Assembly (NCBI RefSeq): GCF_034479615.1
Contig: NZ_CP140255.1
Coordinates: 1,364,001-1,428,000, forward strand
Origin: Vreelandella neptunia
GTDB lineage: Bacteria; Pseudomonadota; Gammaproteobacteria; Pseudomonadales; Halomonadaceae
DNA length: 64,000 nt
Direction of reading: 5' to 3'
The position numbers and the translations under genes are program-made. Shown here piece after piece: positions 45,293 to 53,988 of the stretch (its first letter is position 1; every line of letters starts with the position of its first letter). The notes beneath the pieces are model-generated. The model did not search any database and was not told the DNA's origin. It saw nothing but the letters and a program-made list of their open reading frames with translations.

Positions 45293-46933
45293 TTGCCTGA
45301 ACCACTCACTGTGCCATCCGCGCTGACCGCGCAAGTCGAGCGCCTGATACCCAGTGCGCGCCTTGGTCGGTTGGGCCGCCTGCGTCGTGGGCTTGAAAAA
45401 GAGGGGCTGCGGGTTGATGCTACTGGCCACATTGCGCAAACGCCGCACCCGTACGCGCTGGGTTCGAAATTAACCCACCCGCATATCACCACCGACTACT
45501 CAGAGTCGCTGTTAGAGTACATCACGCCGGTTTACTCTCAGCCAGGTGAAGCGCTGTGCTTTCTATCTGACCTGCATACCTTTACCTATCACCATCTGCA
45601 AAACGAGTGGATCTGGCCCGGCAGCATGCCCTCTAGGCTATCCGGCAACGACAGCGTGCCGATTGCCGATTATGGCAGCTCCAACGTGGGCACCATGAAG
45701 CATGTTTACCGCAAAGGGTTGGACATGCGTTACGGCCGCATCATGCAGGCGATTGCAGGCGTTCATTACAACGTATCGCTGCCCGATGACATGTGGCACG
45801 CACTGCGCGAGTTGGAAAAAGCCAACAATATCCCCTTTAACGACTACCGCTCCACCCGCTATTTCGGCATGATCCGCCACTTCCGCCGCCATAGCTGGTT
45901 GTTGCTCTACCTGTTTGGCGCTTCACCGGCCGTCGATAAGAGCTTTTTGCCTGAGGGTAAGGTACCCGAAAAGCTTCAGTCGCTTAGCGACGACACCTAC
46001 TTTGCCCCATACGCGACGACCCTGCGGATGTCCGATCTGGGCTATCAAAACAAAGTACAGTCGCAGCTTAAAATCTGTTTCAACTCGCTGTCTAACTACG
46101 TTAATACCCTGCGTCACGCCATCTCTTCACCGTGGCCCGACTATGAAAAAATGGGCGTTAATGTGGACGGTGAGTGGCGTCAGTTGAACGCCAATATTCT
46201 CCAGATCGAGAACGAGTACTACAGCGATATTCGCCCCAAGCGGGTCGCCAAGCACAATGAAACGCCTAGCCAAGCCCTCGAAGCCCGCGGGGTGGAGTAC
46301 ATCGAAGTACGTTGTTTGGATTTAAACCCCTTCGACCCCCTGGGCGTTACTGAAGACCAGATGCGCTTTGTGGACACCTTTTTGATGTGGTGCCTGCTCA
46401 GCGACAGCCCGTGGATCTCCGACGAAGAGTGTGACCGCTTGGATGACAACCGCCGTTGGGTGGTGGAGCGGGGCCGTGATCCTGAACTCATGCTAATCAA
46501 CCATGGTGAAACCACCTCGGTGCGTAAGTGGGGCGAACAAATTTTCGCCGAGATGGGCGAAGTTGCCCGCCTGCTGGATGCGGTCGAAGAGGGGAGCCCG
46601 CATGCTGACGCGCTGGCAAGCCTTGCACCACGCCTTGCAGACCCTTCGCTAACGCCTTCTGCCCAGGTGCTGGAACGGTTAAAAGCGAACGGCGGATCGC
46701 TAAGCGATTTGATGCTTAGCTTGGCCAAAGAGCAGGCCGAGCAGTTAAAAGCCGCGCCGATGCAGCGCAGTCGTGAAGCGCTGCTTGCTCAGCTGATTGA
46801 GACCTCACACCAGCAGCAGCACGATATTGAAGCCGCTGATAAAGAGACCTTCGAGGAGTTCTTGCAGGCCTATTTCACTAAAGCTCGTGAGTCCCGCGCC
46901 ATGTCGGCGCTGCCATCTGAGGTTAGACAATGA
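45293..46933 (+). CDS. gshA: Glutamate-cysteine ligase
   Basis: ATP-dependent first step of glutathione synthesis. 546 residues of the gammaproteobacterial (E. coli) type: GLEKEGLRVDATG with the metal-binding Glu, THPHITTDYSESLLEYITP, DMRYGRIMQAIAGVHYNVSL and YIEVRCLDLNPFDPLGV. The start is probably TTG at 45293, eight nt after AAGGAG (LPEPLTVPSAL); GTG at 45284 directly abuts the Shine-Dalgarno and is unlikely. E. coli gshA also uses TTG, which keeps translation low. Overlaps dsbB by 4 bp. Confidence 0.94.
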   Translation: MPEPLTVPSALTAQVERLIPSARLGRLGRLRRGLEKEGLRVDATGHIAQTPHPYALGSKLTHPHITTDYSESLLEYITPVYSQPGEALCFLSDLHTFTYHHLQNEWIWPGSMPSRLSGNDSVPIADYGSSNVGTMKHVYRKGLDMRYGRIMQAIAGVHYNVSLPDDMWHALRELEKANNIPFNDYRSTRYFGMIRHFRRHSWLLLYLFGASPAVDKSFLPEGKVPEKLQSLSDDTYFAPYATTLRMSDLGYQNKVQSQLKICFNSLSNYVNTLRHAISSPWPDYEKMGVNVDGEWRQLNANILQIENEYYSDIRPKRVAKHNETPSQALEARGVEYIEVRCLDLNPFDPLGVTEDQMRFVDTFLMWCLLSDSPWISDEECDRLDDNRRWVVERGRDPELMLINHGETTSVRKWGEQIFAEMGEVARLLDAVEEGSPHADALASLAPRLADPSLTPSAQVLERLKANGGSLSDLMLSLAKEQAEQLKAAPMQRSREALLAQLIETSHQQQHDIEAADKETFEEFLQAYFTKARESRAMSALPSEVRQ

Positions 46934-47430
46934 TTCTGCACTCCTTTCGCTCGGCCGCCCTGGCTGGTTTAGCCTTCTGCGTTTTAATGATGGCGGTAGC
47001 CCTGGGGCTTGAGCACATCGGCGGATATGAACCCTGCCCGCTGTGTATCTTTCAGCGCGTAGCGGTGATCGCCGCGGGCATCGTGTTTGCCATTGCCGCT
47101 ATCCACAGCCCCGCCGGGCGTGTGGGCAAAGTGATTTACGGGCTGCTGTCGCTGGCTGCTGTGGGAACTGGTGCCTTTATCGCCGGCCGTCACGTTTGGC
47201 TACAAGGTTTGCCCGCCGATGAAGTACCTTCCTGCGGCCCTGGGCTCGATTACATGATGGATATTCTGCCCATGCAGGACGTGGTGGCCATGGTGTTAAC
47301 CGGCTCAGGCGAGTGCGCCAATATCGATTTCTCCTTACTTGGCCTCTCGCTGCCCGCCTGGACGCTGATCGGTTTTGCCATCCTGGCTCTCGCCCCGCTG
47401 CGCATGCTGTTTTCTAAGAGCCGGGGATAG
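46930..47430 (+). CDS. dsbB: Disulfide bond formation protein DsbB
   Basis: Inner-membrane quinone-linked oxidase that reoxidises DsbA. Four membrane helices; the first periplasmic pair is Cys36/Cys39 (EPCPLCIFQR) and the second Cys102/Cys129 (VPSCGPG and GECANIDF), with the conserved Arg in FQRV. 166 residues. The ATGA overlap with gshA couples thiol metabolism with periplasmic disulfide formation. Confidence 0.95.
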   Translation: MILHSFRSAALAGLAFCVLMMAVALGLEHIGGYEPCPLCIFQRVAVIAAGIVFAIAAIHSPAGRVGKVIYGLLSLAAVGTGAFIAGRHVWLQGLPADEVPSCGPGLDYMMDILPMQDVVAMVLTGSGECANIDFSLLGLSLPAWTLIGFAILALAPLRMLFSKSRG

Positions 47431-47457
47431 CCGTAAGGCAGCTATAAGGAGATCGGC

Positions 47458-48321
47458 ATGCTTTATCGACACTTCACGACCCAGGAAGAGATCGACCGCG
47501 CCTACGACCCGATGATGGGGCGAGATCCGTTGGTGTTGGTAAAGGCGTGGCGTGAGCGCAGCGAAGCATCTCGTGACCGCCACCGCGCCAGTCACAAAGT
47601 AAGTCTCGATCTGCCTTATGGCCCAACGCTTGCTGAGCGCATGGATATCTTTCATGCCGATACGCCTAATGCACCGGTACATGTGTTTTTCCACGGCGGC
47701 TATTGGCGTTCACTAAGTCATCGTGAATTTAGCTTTATCGTCGATGACTTGGTTAACGCCGGGATAACCGTCGCGGTGGTCAACTACGCGCTCTGCCCGC
47801 AGGTACGTTTTAGCGAGCTGGTGCGGCAGAGCCAGGCAGCGGTGGCCTACGTTTATCGCCATGCCGCTGAATTGGGCGTTGATCCTGAGCAGCTGAGTAT
47901 TTCGGGGCACTCGGCAGGTGGGCATCTATGCGCGATGCTCATGTCGACGGAGTGGGAAAGCGCTTTTGGTTTACCCAATCAAATGATTCGCGGCGCGCTC
48001 TGCATCAGCGGTTTATACGACCTGCGGCCATTCCCTTGGTCATGGCTGCAGCCCAAACTTCAGCTCAGCGGGCGCGATGTGCAGGAGTTCAGTCCCTTAT
48101 GGCTGCCGTGCCGAGTACCTGCGCCTATAAAGCTGGTAGCAGGGGGGCTGGAGTCAGAAGAGTTCGAGCGCCAGATGAGCAGCTATGCTGAGCATTTGAG
48201 CCAGCAAGGCCAAACAGTGACTCAGCAGCTACTTCCCGACGTGGATCACTTCTCGATTCTTGAACACTATCTTAACGATGGCTGCTTCGTTGAGTGGATT
48301 AAAGATTTTCATGGGTTATAA
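47458..48321 (+). CDS. Alpha/beta hydrolase (esterase/arylformamidase-like)
   Basis: 287 residues, no signal peptide. The oxyanion motif HGG is in VFFHGGYWRSL, and nucleophile Ser152 is in ISGHSAGGHLCAM; a late DVDHFSILE carries the probable catalytic His, with an acidic partner in an earlier loop. This HGG plus GHSAG pattern is shared by kynurenine formamidases (KynB-like) and carboxylesterases. A formamidase would produce kynurenine, upstream of anthranilate, and the anthranilate operon ends 200 bp away on the other strand; this connection is only suggestive. AAGGAG precedes the ATG, 27 bp after dsbB. Confidence 0.8.
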   Translation: MLYRHFTTQEEIDRAYDPMMGRDPLVLVKAWRERSEASRDRHRASHKVSLDLPYGPTLAERMDIFHADTPNAPVHVFFHGGYWRSLSHREFSFIVDDLVNAGITVAVVNYALCPQVRFSELVRQSQAAVAYVYRHAAELGVDPEQLSISGHSAGGHLCAMLMSTEWESAFGLPNQMIRGALCISGLYDLRPFPWSWLQPKLQLSGRDVQEFSPLWLPCRVPAPIKLVAGGLESEEFERQMSSYAEHLSQQGQTVTQQLLPDVDHFSILEHYLNDGCFVEWIKDFHGL

Positions 48322-48343
48322 GAACACGCCTTAGCTATGAGTG

Positions 48344-48491
48344 GAACGCAATAGCCTTCCGCGGGGGCGCTGTGAACCCATCCCTGGGCGCTACTTTCGC
48401 CATCTGACCGCCATGGATGGCGGAAATGCCGGAATTGTCGGGAACACTTTCCGGCCATGGCGAAAGACCCCCGCTGCAGGCTATTCCGTTC
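48344..48491. repeat. Large branched palindromic element between convergent genes
   Basis: 148 bp with nested inverted repeats. The outer arms 48344-48367 and 48468-48491 match at 20 of 24 positions (GAACGCAATAGCCT..GCGGGGG against its reverse complement). The middle arms are CTTTCGCCAT (48394-48403) and ATGGCGAAAG (48457-48466), perfect 10 bp. Two inner hairpins are CCGCCAT-GG-ATGGCGG (48408-48423) and a GCCGGAA/TTCCGGC pair. As RNA it would form a multi-branched structure. It may act as a bidirectional terminator or be a non-autonomous mobile repeat; no open frame is inside. Confidence 0.7.
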
Positions 48492-48523
48492 TTGTGCTTA
48501 GTGTTATCTCTCAATAAGCAATT

Positions 48524-48937
48524 TTATACGGCCGGAATCACCGCAGTCGCTTCGATTTCTACCTTGGCCTGATCCTCAACCAGCCCCGCCACCTGAACCA
48601 TCGTCATCGCCGGAAAATGTTTACCCAGCACCTCACGGTAGGCAGCGCCCACCTCCTTAAGCCGCGCCAGATACTCCTGCTTGTCCGTCACATACCAGGT
48701 CAACCGCACGATATGCTCCGGGCCTGCGTTGGCCTCTTTTAAGATCGCCACGATATTCTGCAGCGCCTGATTCACTTGCACGACAAAGTCATCACTTTCA
48801 AATACCTGGTCGGCATTCCAACCAATCTGGCCGCCTACAAACACAGTTTGGCCCGAAGCCAGCACGCCGTTAGCGTAACCGACCGCTGCTTTCCAATGCG
48901 AAGGGTGAAGAAGCTGATGAAAGTTGGCGTCACTCAT
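48524..48937 (-). CDS. RidA/YjgF-family protein, atypical active site
   Basis: 137 residues, last gene of the anthranilate operon. The fold and trimer motifs are clear (VFVGGQIGWNADQ, ALQNIVAILKEANAG, HIVRLTWYVTD, KVEIEATAVIP). The canonical enamine/imine deaminase arginine found in FPARS of true RidA is replaced: here the segment is HFPAMTMVQVAGL. It therefore belongs to an arginine-less Rid branch and may not hydrolyse aminoacrylate. Its position suggests it acts on an enamine or imine formed from the amino-cyclohexene carboxyl-CoA intermediates, or releases ammonia from them; this is inference. Confidence 0.87.
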   Translation of the reverse strand: MSDANFHQLLHPSHWKAAVGYANGVLASGQTVFVGGQIGWNADQVFESDDFVVQVNQALQNIVAILKEANAGPEHIVRLTWYVTDKQEYLARLKEVGAAYREVLGKHFPAMTMVQVAGLVEDQAKVEIEATAVIPAV

Positions 48938-48948
48938 TATGGCTATCC

Positions 48949-49356
48949 TTATAGGTTTTCAACGATAAAGTGCTGGCGCATAGCCTCTGTCCAGGGCATT
49001 GGCTTACCGCTATTTAGATCCACATATACAAGGGTTGAATTAATGGTTAGGCGCTTCTGCTCACCGCAGTAAGCAGTGATTTGCAGCGTCAGGCTACTAC
49101 GCCCAACGGTTTGAACCGCTAACTCAAAGGTGAGTCGTTCGCCTAACCGGCTCGGCGCGTGAAACTGGGTGTCGATAGCGGCGGTAGGAACCCCGGTGCC
49201 GCTCTCCACATGCAGTTGGTTAAAATCGCTCTGCACGATCTCCTCAAACCAATCCTCCACCACGGAGTTAATCATCTCGAAATAGCGGGGGTAAAAAACG
49301 ATACCCGCCGGATCACAGTGCTGGAAACGGACTTTTCGCTGGGTAGTAAACGCCAC
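48949..49356 (-). CDS. Hotdog-fold acyl-CoA thioesterase (4-hydroxybenzoyl-CoA thioesterase family)
   Basis: 135 residues from GTG 49356, which follows GGAGGAG; the frame extends to 49392 but lacks a site. The catalytic signature FQHCDPAGIVFYPRYFEMIN contains the 4HBT Asp. In the anthranilate operon it would hydrolyse an aromatic or dead-end CoA thioester and release CoA, as thioesterases do in other CoA-dependent aromatic pathways. It starts 13 bp after the LivF-type gene stop. Confidence 0.86.
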   Translation of the reverse strand: MAFTTQRKVRFQHCDPAGIVFYPRYFEMINSVVEDWFEEIVQSDFNQLHVESGTGVPTAAIDTQFHAPSRLGERLTFELAVQTVGRSSLTLQITAYCGEQKRLTINSTLVYVDLNSGKPMPWTEAMRQHFIVENL

Positions 49357-49369
49357 TGTTTTCTCCTCC

Positions 49370-50050
49370 CTACACGCCCAGATAACGGTCACGAATGGCG
49401 CTGTCCAGCGCGGCGGGTTTGCCCTCCCACGCCGTGCAGCCTTTTTCCAGGATGGTGCAGCGGTCGGCGATGGGCAGGATTTCGCTTAACGACTTATCCA
49501 CCAGCAGCGTGGCCTGGCCTTGCTCCTTGAGCAGGCGAATCGCCCGCCAGATCTCCTGACGAATAACCGGTGCTAAGCCTTCGGTAGCCTCATCCAGCAC
49601 TAGTAGACGCGGATTGGTCATCAGCGCCCGGCCAATGGCCAGCATCTGCTGCTCACCGCCAGAGAGCGTTTTGGCCATTTGCGCACGGCGCTCCTCCAGG
49701 CGCGGAAACAGCGTTTCTACCTTCTCCAGCGTCCACTCACCCGGTCGTGCCGTCACTAACAGGTTTTCGCGCACCGACAAATTGGGGAAGCAGCGGCGTC
49801 CCTCCGGCACCAAACCAAGCCCCGCTTTCGCGATGCGGTAGGCGGGCAGTCGGCGTAGGTTCTGGGATTCAAACTCAATGGTGCCGCGGCTGGCCGGGGT
49901 TAGGCCGAATATCGAGCGAATAGTGGTGGTTTTACCCATACCATTGCGCCCCATCAAGGCGACCATTTCTCCAGCGTTTACTTCGAGATTAACGCCGAAT
50001 AGCGCCTGAGAGGGGCCATAAAACGTTTCAATATTGGCAACTTTAAGCAT
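49370..50050 (-). CDS. Liv-type ABC transporter ATP-binding protein (LivF-like)
   Basis: 226 residues from ATG 50050 (MLKVANIETFYG), overlapping the previous gene by 8 bp. Walker A GRNGMGKTTT, signature LSGGEQQMLAIGRAL, Walker B LLVLDEATEGL. One of the two nucleotide-binding subunits of a hydrophobic amino acid-type importer. Inside the anthranilate operon the likely substrate is anthranilate or a related aromatic acid rather than leucine. Confidence 0.92.
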   Translation of the reverse strand: MLKVANIETFYGPSQALFGVNLEVNAGEMVALMGRNGMGKTTTIRSIFGLTPASRGTIEFESQNLRRLPAYRIAKAGLGLVPEGRRCFPNLSVRENLLVTARPGEWTLEKVETLFPRLEERRAQMAKTLSGGEQQMLAIGRALMTNPRLLVLDEATEGLAPVIRQEIWRAIRLLKEQGQATLLVDKSLSEILPIADRCTILEKGCTAWEGKPAALDSAIRDRYLGV

Positions 50051-50795
50051 CGGAATCTCCCAGGTAGGCTTCCCGGACGCGCGGGTTCTGCTTAATCGCC
50101 TGGCTATCCCCATGGGCGATAACACTACCGGAGACCAGTACTGAAATGCGGTCGGCAAGCCGAAACACCGCCTCCATATCGTGCTCTATCAGCAGGATGG
50201 GCACTTCCAGCTTAAGCGCCTCCAGCAGCTCGGTTAGCTTCGCCGAGCCTTCTGGGCCCAAGCCTGCCATGGGTTCATCGAGCAGCAGGGCGCGGGGTTT
50301 GAGCGCCAGAGCGCAAGCCACCTCAACCTGGCGGCGCTCCCCATGGGAAAGTTCAAATACCGGCGTCCAAGCGCGGTGACTAAGCTGCATACGCTCCAGC
50401 GCTTCGTAGGCGGGATCCAGCAGATTCCGGTCGCGGGCAACGGGTTTCCAGAAGCGAAAACTGTGACTCTGTAACGCTTGAACGCCCATCATCACATTAC
50501 GCATGACCGAAAGCGGCTCGGCCAGCGATGAGACCTGAAAACTACGCCCCAGCCCAAGGCGCGCACGTTGAGCAATGCTCATGCCGGTCATTTCGGTGTC
50601 GGTTAGATAAACGCGGCCCTCATCAGGACGCAGGCTACCGGCTATTTGCCCGATCAGGGTCGATTTACCCGCTCCGTTCGGGCCTATTAGCGCGTGGATT
50701 TCGCCCTGCTTAAGATCTAACGAGACATCGTTAGTCGCCTGCAGTGCTCCAAAACGTTTATGCAGATTTTGCAGTGAAAGGACGACCTCACTCAT
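50043..50795 (-). CDS. Liv-type ABC transporter ATP-binding protein (LivG-like)
   Basis: 250 residues. Walker A GPNGAGKSTL, Walker B ALLLDEPMAGLGPEG and switch His in LIEHDMEAVF. The ABC signature reads LSHGERRQVEVACAL, with His in place of the usual Gly, as in several LivG-like subunits of aromatic-acid transporters. Overlaps the LivM-like gene by 8 bp. Confidence 0.92.
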   Translation of the reverse strand: MSEVVLSLQNLHKRFGALQATNDVSLDLKQGEIHALIGPNGAGKSTLIGQIAGSLRPDEGRVYLTDTEMTGMSIAQRARLGLGRSFQVSSLAEPLSVMRNVMMGVQALQSHSFRFWKPVARDRNLLDPAYEALERMQLSHRAWTPVFELSHGERRQVEVACALALKPRALLLDEPMAGLGPEGSAKLTELLEALKLEVPILLIEHDMEAVFRLADRISVLVSGSVIAHGDSQAIKQNPRVREAYLGDSDA

Positions 50796-51828
50796 TGCGT
50801 TCTCTCCCTGCTAGCCATCCCATCACGCCGTGCTTGGCAAACAGCACCACTCCAAGCAGTACAAGCCCCAGGAAGAGTTGCCAATACTGGGTGACTCCCC
50901 CCAGAAAGGTTTCCATCATCACAAACAGCACCGCACCGGCTAACGGGCCGTAAAGACGCCCAACGCCGCCCAAAATGACGATGACCATCAGTTCCCCGGA
51001 GAAGTGCCAGCTGAGCATTGTGGGGCTAACAAAGCCGTTGAGGTCCGCATAGAGCGCACCAGCAAGCCCGGTAATCGCCGCAGAGATGACAAAGGCTGCC
51101 AAGCGAATGGGGTAGGGGCTGATCCCCGCGGTAGCTAGGCGCACATCATTAAGCCGTGCCATGGTCAAGGCAGCGCCAAAACGGGATTTCATCATCCGTG
51201 AGGTAATCGCCATAGCCAGCACCAAGCCAATAAAACAGATCAGGAAATAGGTGAGTGCATTGCTGCTATCGACTAGCGGCAAGGTGTTACGTATGTAAAT
51301 CGGCAGGCCATCCTCGCCGCCATAGGTGGGCCAGGAGTTGGCAAAATAGTAGATCATCTGCGCAAAGGCGAGAGTGATCATGATGAAATAGACACCGGTA
51401 GTGCGCAGGGAAATGGCGCCGATGGCCAGCGCCAGTAGCGCGCAGAGGAGAACCGCCGCGAGCCAAACCACCAGTAAATTGTCGCTGCCCGGCACGCCGA
51501 AAGGCCACGTCATAAATGGGGTCATATCAAAAGCGTGATAAGCACTGATGCCTGCCACATAGCCACCTAGGCCGAAATAGGCCGCGTGGCCAAAGCTCAC
51601 CATGCCCCCATAGCCAATGGCCAGGTTAAGGCCAACGGCCGCCATGGCAATAATGGTGATACGCGAGGCCAGATTGACGTAATAAATGTGGCCTGAGAAA
51701 TAAGCCAACACCGGTAGCAGTAACAGCAGGCCGAGTAGGGCCATCTGAACCAGCCCTTTGCGGTCAAAAGGTCTATCCGCTTCGGGCGCTAGCGCGGCGT
51801 TCTTGGACAAGGAAGTGTTGTTAGTCAT
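50788..51828 (-). CDS. Liv-type ABC transporter permease (LivM-like)
   Basis: 346 residues from ATG 51828 (MTNNTSLSKN), overlapping the LivH-like gene by 8 bp. About ten hydrophobic segments, with the family pattern AVGLNLAIGYGGMVSFGHAA near residue 80 and ITGLAGALYADLNGFVSPTM and VILGGVGRLYGPLAGAVLF near the C-terminus. Forms the membrane channel together with the LivH-like subunit. Confidence 0.92.
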   Translation of the reverse strand: MTNNTSLSKNAALAPEADRPFDRKGLVQMALLGLLLLLPVLAYFSGHIYYVNLASRITIIAMAAVGLNLAIGYGGMVSFGHAAYFGLGGYVAGISAYHAFDMTPFMTWPFGVPGSDNLLVVWLAAVLLCALLALAIGAISLRTTGVYFIMITLAFAQMIYYFANSWPTYGGEDGLPIYIRNTLPLVDSSNALTYFLICFIGLVLAMAITSRMMKSRFGAALTMARLNDVRLATAGISPYPIRLAAFVISAAITGLAGALYADLNGFVSPTMLSWHFSGELMVIVILGGVGRLYGPLAGAVLFVMMETFLGGVTQYWQLFLGLVLLGVVLFAKHGVMGWLAGRERNE

Positions 51829-52750
51829 GGGCAGAGAACAGTCCCTTAGGTTTGAACGCAAGGATGACGGCCATGAGGATATAGATCAGCATCGCGGCCA
51901 ACGCTGAACCGACGCCGGTCGCCTCAGACGGCGGCATAAACGTTTGAAAGAAGATAGGCAAATAGACCCGACCCAAGGTGTCGACAATACCCACCAGCAG
52001 GGCACCGAGTAGCGCACCTTTAATGGAGCCGATACCGCCAATGACGATCACGACAAACGCTAAAATGAGCACCGGCTCGCCCATACCTACCTGTACAGAT
52101 TGCAATGCGCCTACTAACGCGCCGGCTAAACCCGCTAACGCCGCCCCCAAAGCAAACACCAAGGTATAGAGTTTTGAAATATTGACCCCCAGCGCACCAA
52201 TCATTTCGCGATCGCTTTCACCTGCCCGAATGCGCATACCGAGTCGAGTTCGCGAGATAAGCAAGTAAAGGGCAATCGAAATAGCGATACCCACTCCAAT
52301 CAACATCAGCCGATAGATGGGGTAGCGGGTATCACCTGGCAGGGTGACAAACCCCGTCAGCCAAGAAGGAGGACTCAACCATAGGGGTGAAGAACCAAAA
52401 ATCCAGCGCGTGCCTTCTGAGAAGATCAGTATTAGCGCAAAGGTTGCCAATACTTGATCAAGGTGAGGGCGATGGTAAAGCCGACGTATTACCAACAGCT
52501 CTACCAGTGCACCTACCAGGGCGGCCGCGGTCATCCCAGCAGCCAGTCCAATCAGAAAAGAGCCCGTTGAGGCAGTCACCGCTGCCGTGGCGTAGGCGCC
52601 CACCATATAAAAAGAGCCATGGGCAAGATTGATCAGCCCCATCACCCCAAACACCAAAGTGAGGCCGCTGGCCATCAAAAACAGCATCGTGCCAAGCTGC
52701 ACGCCGTTCAGTAATTGCTCTATCAGCAGAGTAACGGACACGTTGGGCAT
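51821..52750 (-). CDS. Liv-type ABC transporter permease (LivH-like)
   Basis: 309 residues, multiple membrane helices. Family segments are LLNGVQLGTMLFLMASGLTL, MGLINLAHGSFYMVGAY, RIRAGESDREMIGALGVNIS and FVVIVIGGIGSIKGALLGAL. It is separated from the solute-binding protein gene by a strong hairpin at 52776-52797 that probably lowers permease expression. Confidence 0.92.
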   Translation of the reverse strand: MPNVSVTLLIEQLLNGVQLGTMLFLMASGLTLVFGVMGLINLAHGSFYMVGAYATAAVTASTGSFLIGLAAGMTAAALVGALVELLVIRRLYHRPHLDQVLATFALILIFSEGTRWIFGSSPLWLSPPSWLTGFVTLPGDTRYPIYRLMLIGVGIAISIALYLLISRTRLGMRIRAGESDREMIGALGVNISKLYTLVFALGAALAGLAGALVGALQSVQVGMGEPVLILAFVVIVIGGIGSIKGALLGALLVGIVDTLGRVYLPIFFQTFMPPSEATGVGSALAAMLIYILMAVILAFKPKGLFSAHD

Positions 52751-52763
52751 CCTTAGCGAAGGT

Positions 52764-52797
52764 AAAGAGAAAAGGCTGGGTGGCTACACCCAGCCGA
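52764..52797 (-). terminator. Attenuator-like hairpin between binding protein and permease genes
   Basis: Reading the minus strand, GGCTGGGTG-TAGC-CACCCAGCC (9 bp, perfect) begins 7 nt after the solute-binding protein stop and is followed by TTTTCTCTTT. As a partial terminator it would let the binding protein be made in excess over the membrane subunits, as is usual for ABC importers. Confidence 0.75.
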
Positions 52798-52804
52798 GTC
52801 GGCA

Positions 52805-53947
52805 TTACATCTGGCACTGTTCGTAATAGACGTCCTGAATATCTTCAATAGCGATACCAATCAGGCGATTGGTGGGCTCACCATCGTCACCCTCCACCAC
52901 TTCGCGCACGTAAATATCCTGGATTGGGTGCTGGTTGGGGCCGAAGCGGAACTCACCGCGTACGCTGTCAAAGTCAGCGGCCCGCAGCGCCTCGCGGAAG
53001 GCGTCTTTGTCATCGGGGTGTGCAGTTTCAAGCGCGCTAAGAATCAGGTTGGCGGTGTCGTAACCTTGTGCCGCGTATAGCGTTGGCGTGCGGTCATAGG
53101 CTTCCCGGAAGCCCTCTACAAAGCGATCGTTGGCCTCGTTTTCCAGGTCATAGGCCCATAGCGAGGTGTTGCGTGCGCCTATCGCCGCACTGCCTACCGC
53201 TTTGATGAGGATTTCATCAAACGAGAAGGCGGCGCCAAAGATCGGCATATCGACACCGGAGCTTTCCCACTGCTTCATAAACGAGATGCCCATACCGCCG
53301 GGTAAGAAGAAGAACAAGCTGTCGGCATCGCTATCGCGAATCTGGGCAATTTCAGCCGCGTAGTCGGTCTGGCCCATTTGGGTGTAAAGCTCGCCAACGA
53401 CCTCACCCTCATAAAGGTGTTTGAAGCCTGCCAGTGCATCGGTGCCAGCAGGGTAGTTGGGCGCCATGATGATGGGGCGCTCATACCCCTCTTCGCGCAT
53501 GTAGGCACCCATGGCGCCGTGCAGGTTGTCGTTCTGGTAAGCGACGTTGAAGTAGTTCTCGTGGCACATTCGCCCTGCCAAATCGGAGGGCCCAGCATTA
53601 GGTGACAGGTAGAAGGTGCCCTGGCGTACCACCGAAGGAACGACCGCCATTGCCAGGTTGGACCAGATAATGCCAGTAAGAATATCGACCTCATCACGCT
53701 GCATAAACTCGTTGGCCAGCGTGCGTGCCAGGTCGGGGCGTCTCGCGTCATCCTGAATCAGCACTTCCACGTCGTCGCGGCCCGACTGCTCAAGGGCCAG
53801 CATGAAACCGTCGCGAACGTCCACACCCAGGTGCGAACCGCCGCCTGAGAGGGTGGTGATCATGCCGATCTTGACGTCATCAGCGTGAGCCGTTACCAGG
53901 CTGGAGGAGAGCAGTAAGCCAAGGCCAAAGCGGGATATCATTTTCAT
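52805..53947 (-). CDS. Periplasmic substrate-binding protein of the Liv-type (aromatic acid) ABC transporter
   Basis: 380 residues with a signal peptide (residues 1-22, SSLVTAHA). Type I periplasmic binding fold (peripla_BP_6): VKIGMITTLSGGGSHLGVDV at the N-terminus and AQGYDTANLILSALETA near the end. Two lone Cys in the mature part (GRMCHENYF and the C-terminal YYEQCQM) could form a disulfide. Located between the CoA ligase and permease genes, it probably captures anthranilate or a benzoate-like acid. Confidence 0.9.
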   Translation of the reverse strand: MKMISRFGLGLLLSSSLVTAHADDVKIGMITTLSGGGSHLGVDVRDGFMLALEQSGRDDVEVLIQDDARRPDLARTLANEFMQRDEVDILTGIIWSNLAMAVVPSVVRQGTFYLSPNAGPSDLAGRMCHENYFNVAYQNDNLHGAMGAYMREEGYERPIIMAPNYPAGTDALAGFKHLYEGEVVGELYTQMGQTDYAAEIAQIRDSDADSLFFFLPGGMGISFMKQWESSGVDMPIFGAAFSFDEILIKAVGSAAIGARNTSLWAYDLENEANDRFVEGFREAYDRTPTLYAAQGYDTANLILSALETAHPDDKDAFREALRAADFDSVRGEFRFGPNQHPIQDIYVREVVEGDDGEPTNRLIGIAIEDIQDVYYEQCQM

Positions 53948-53988
53948 GGATCATTCCTCATTTTTTTAATCGTTTATTACTTAGAGGG

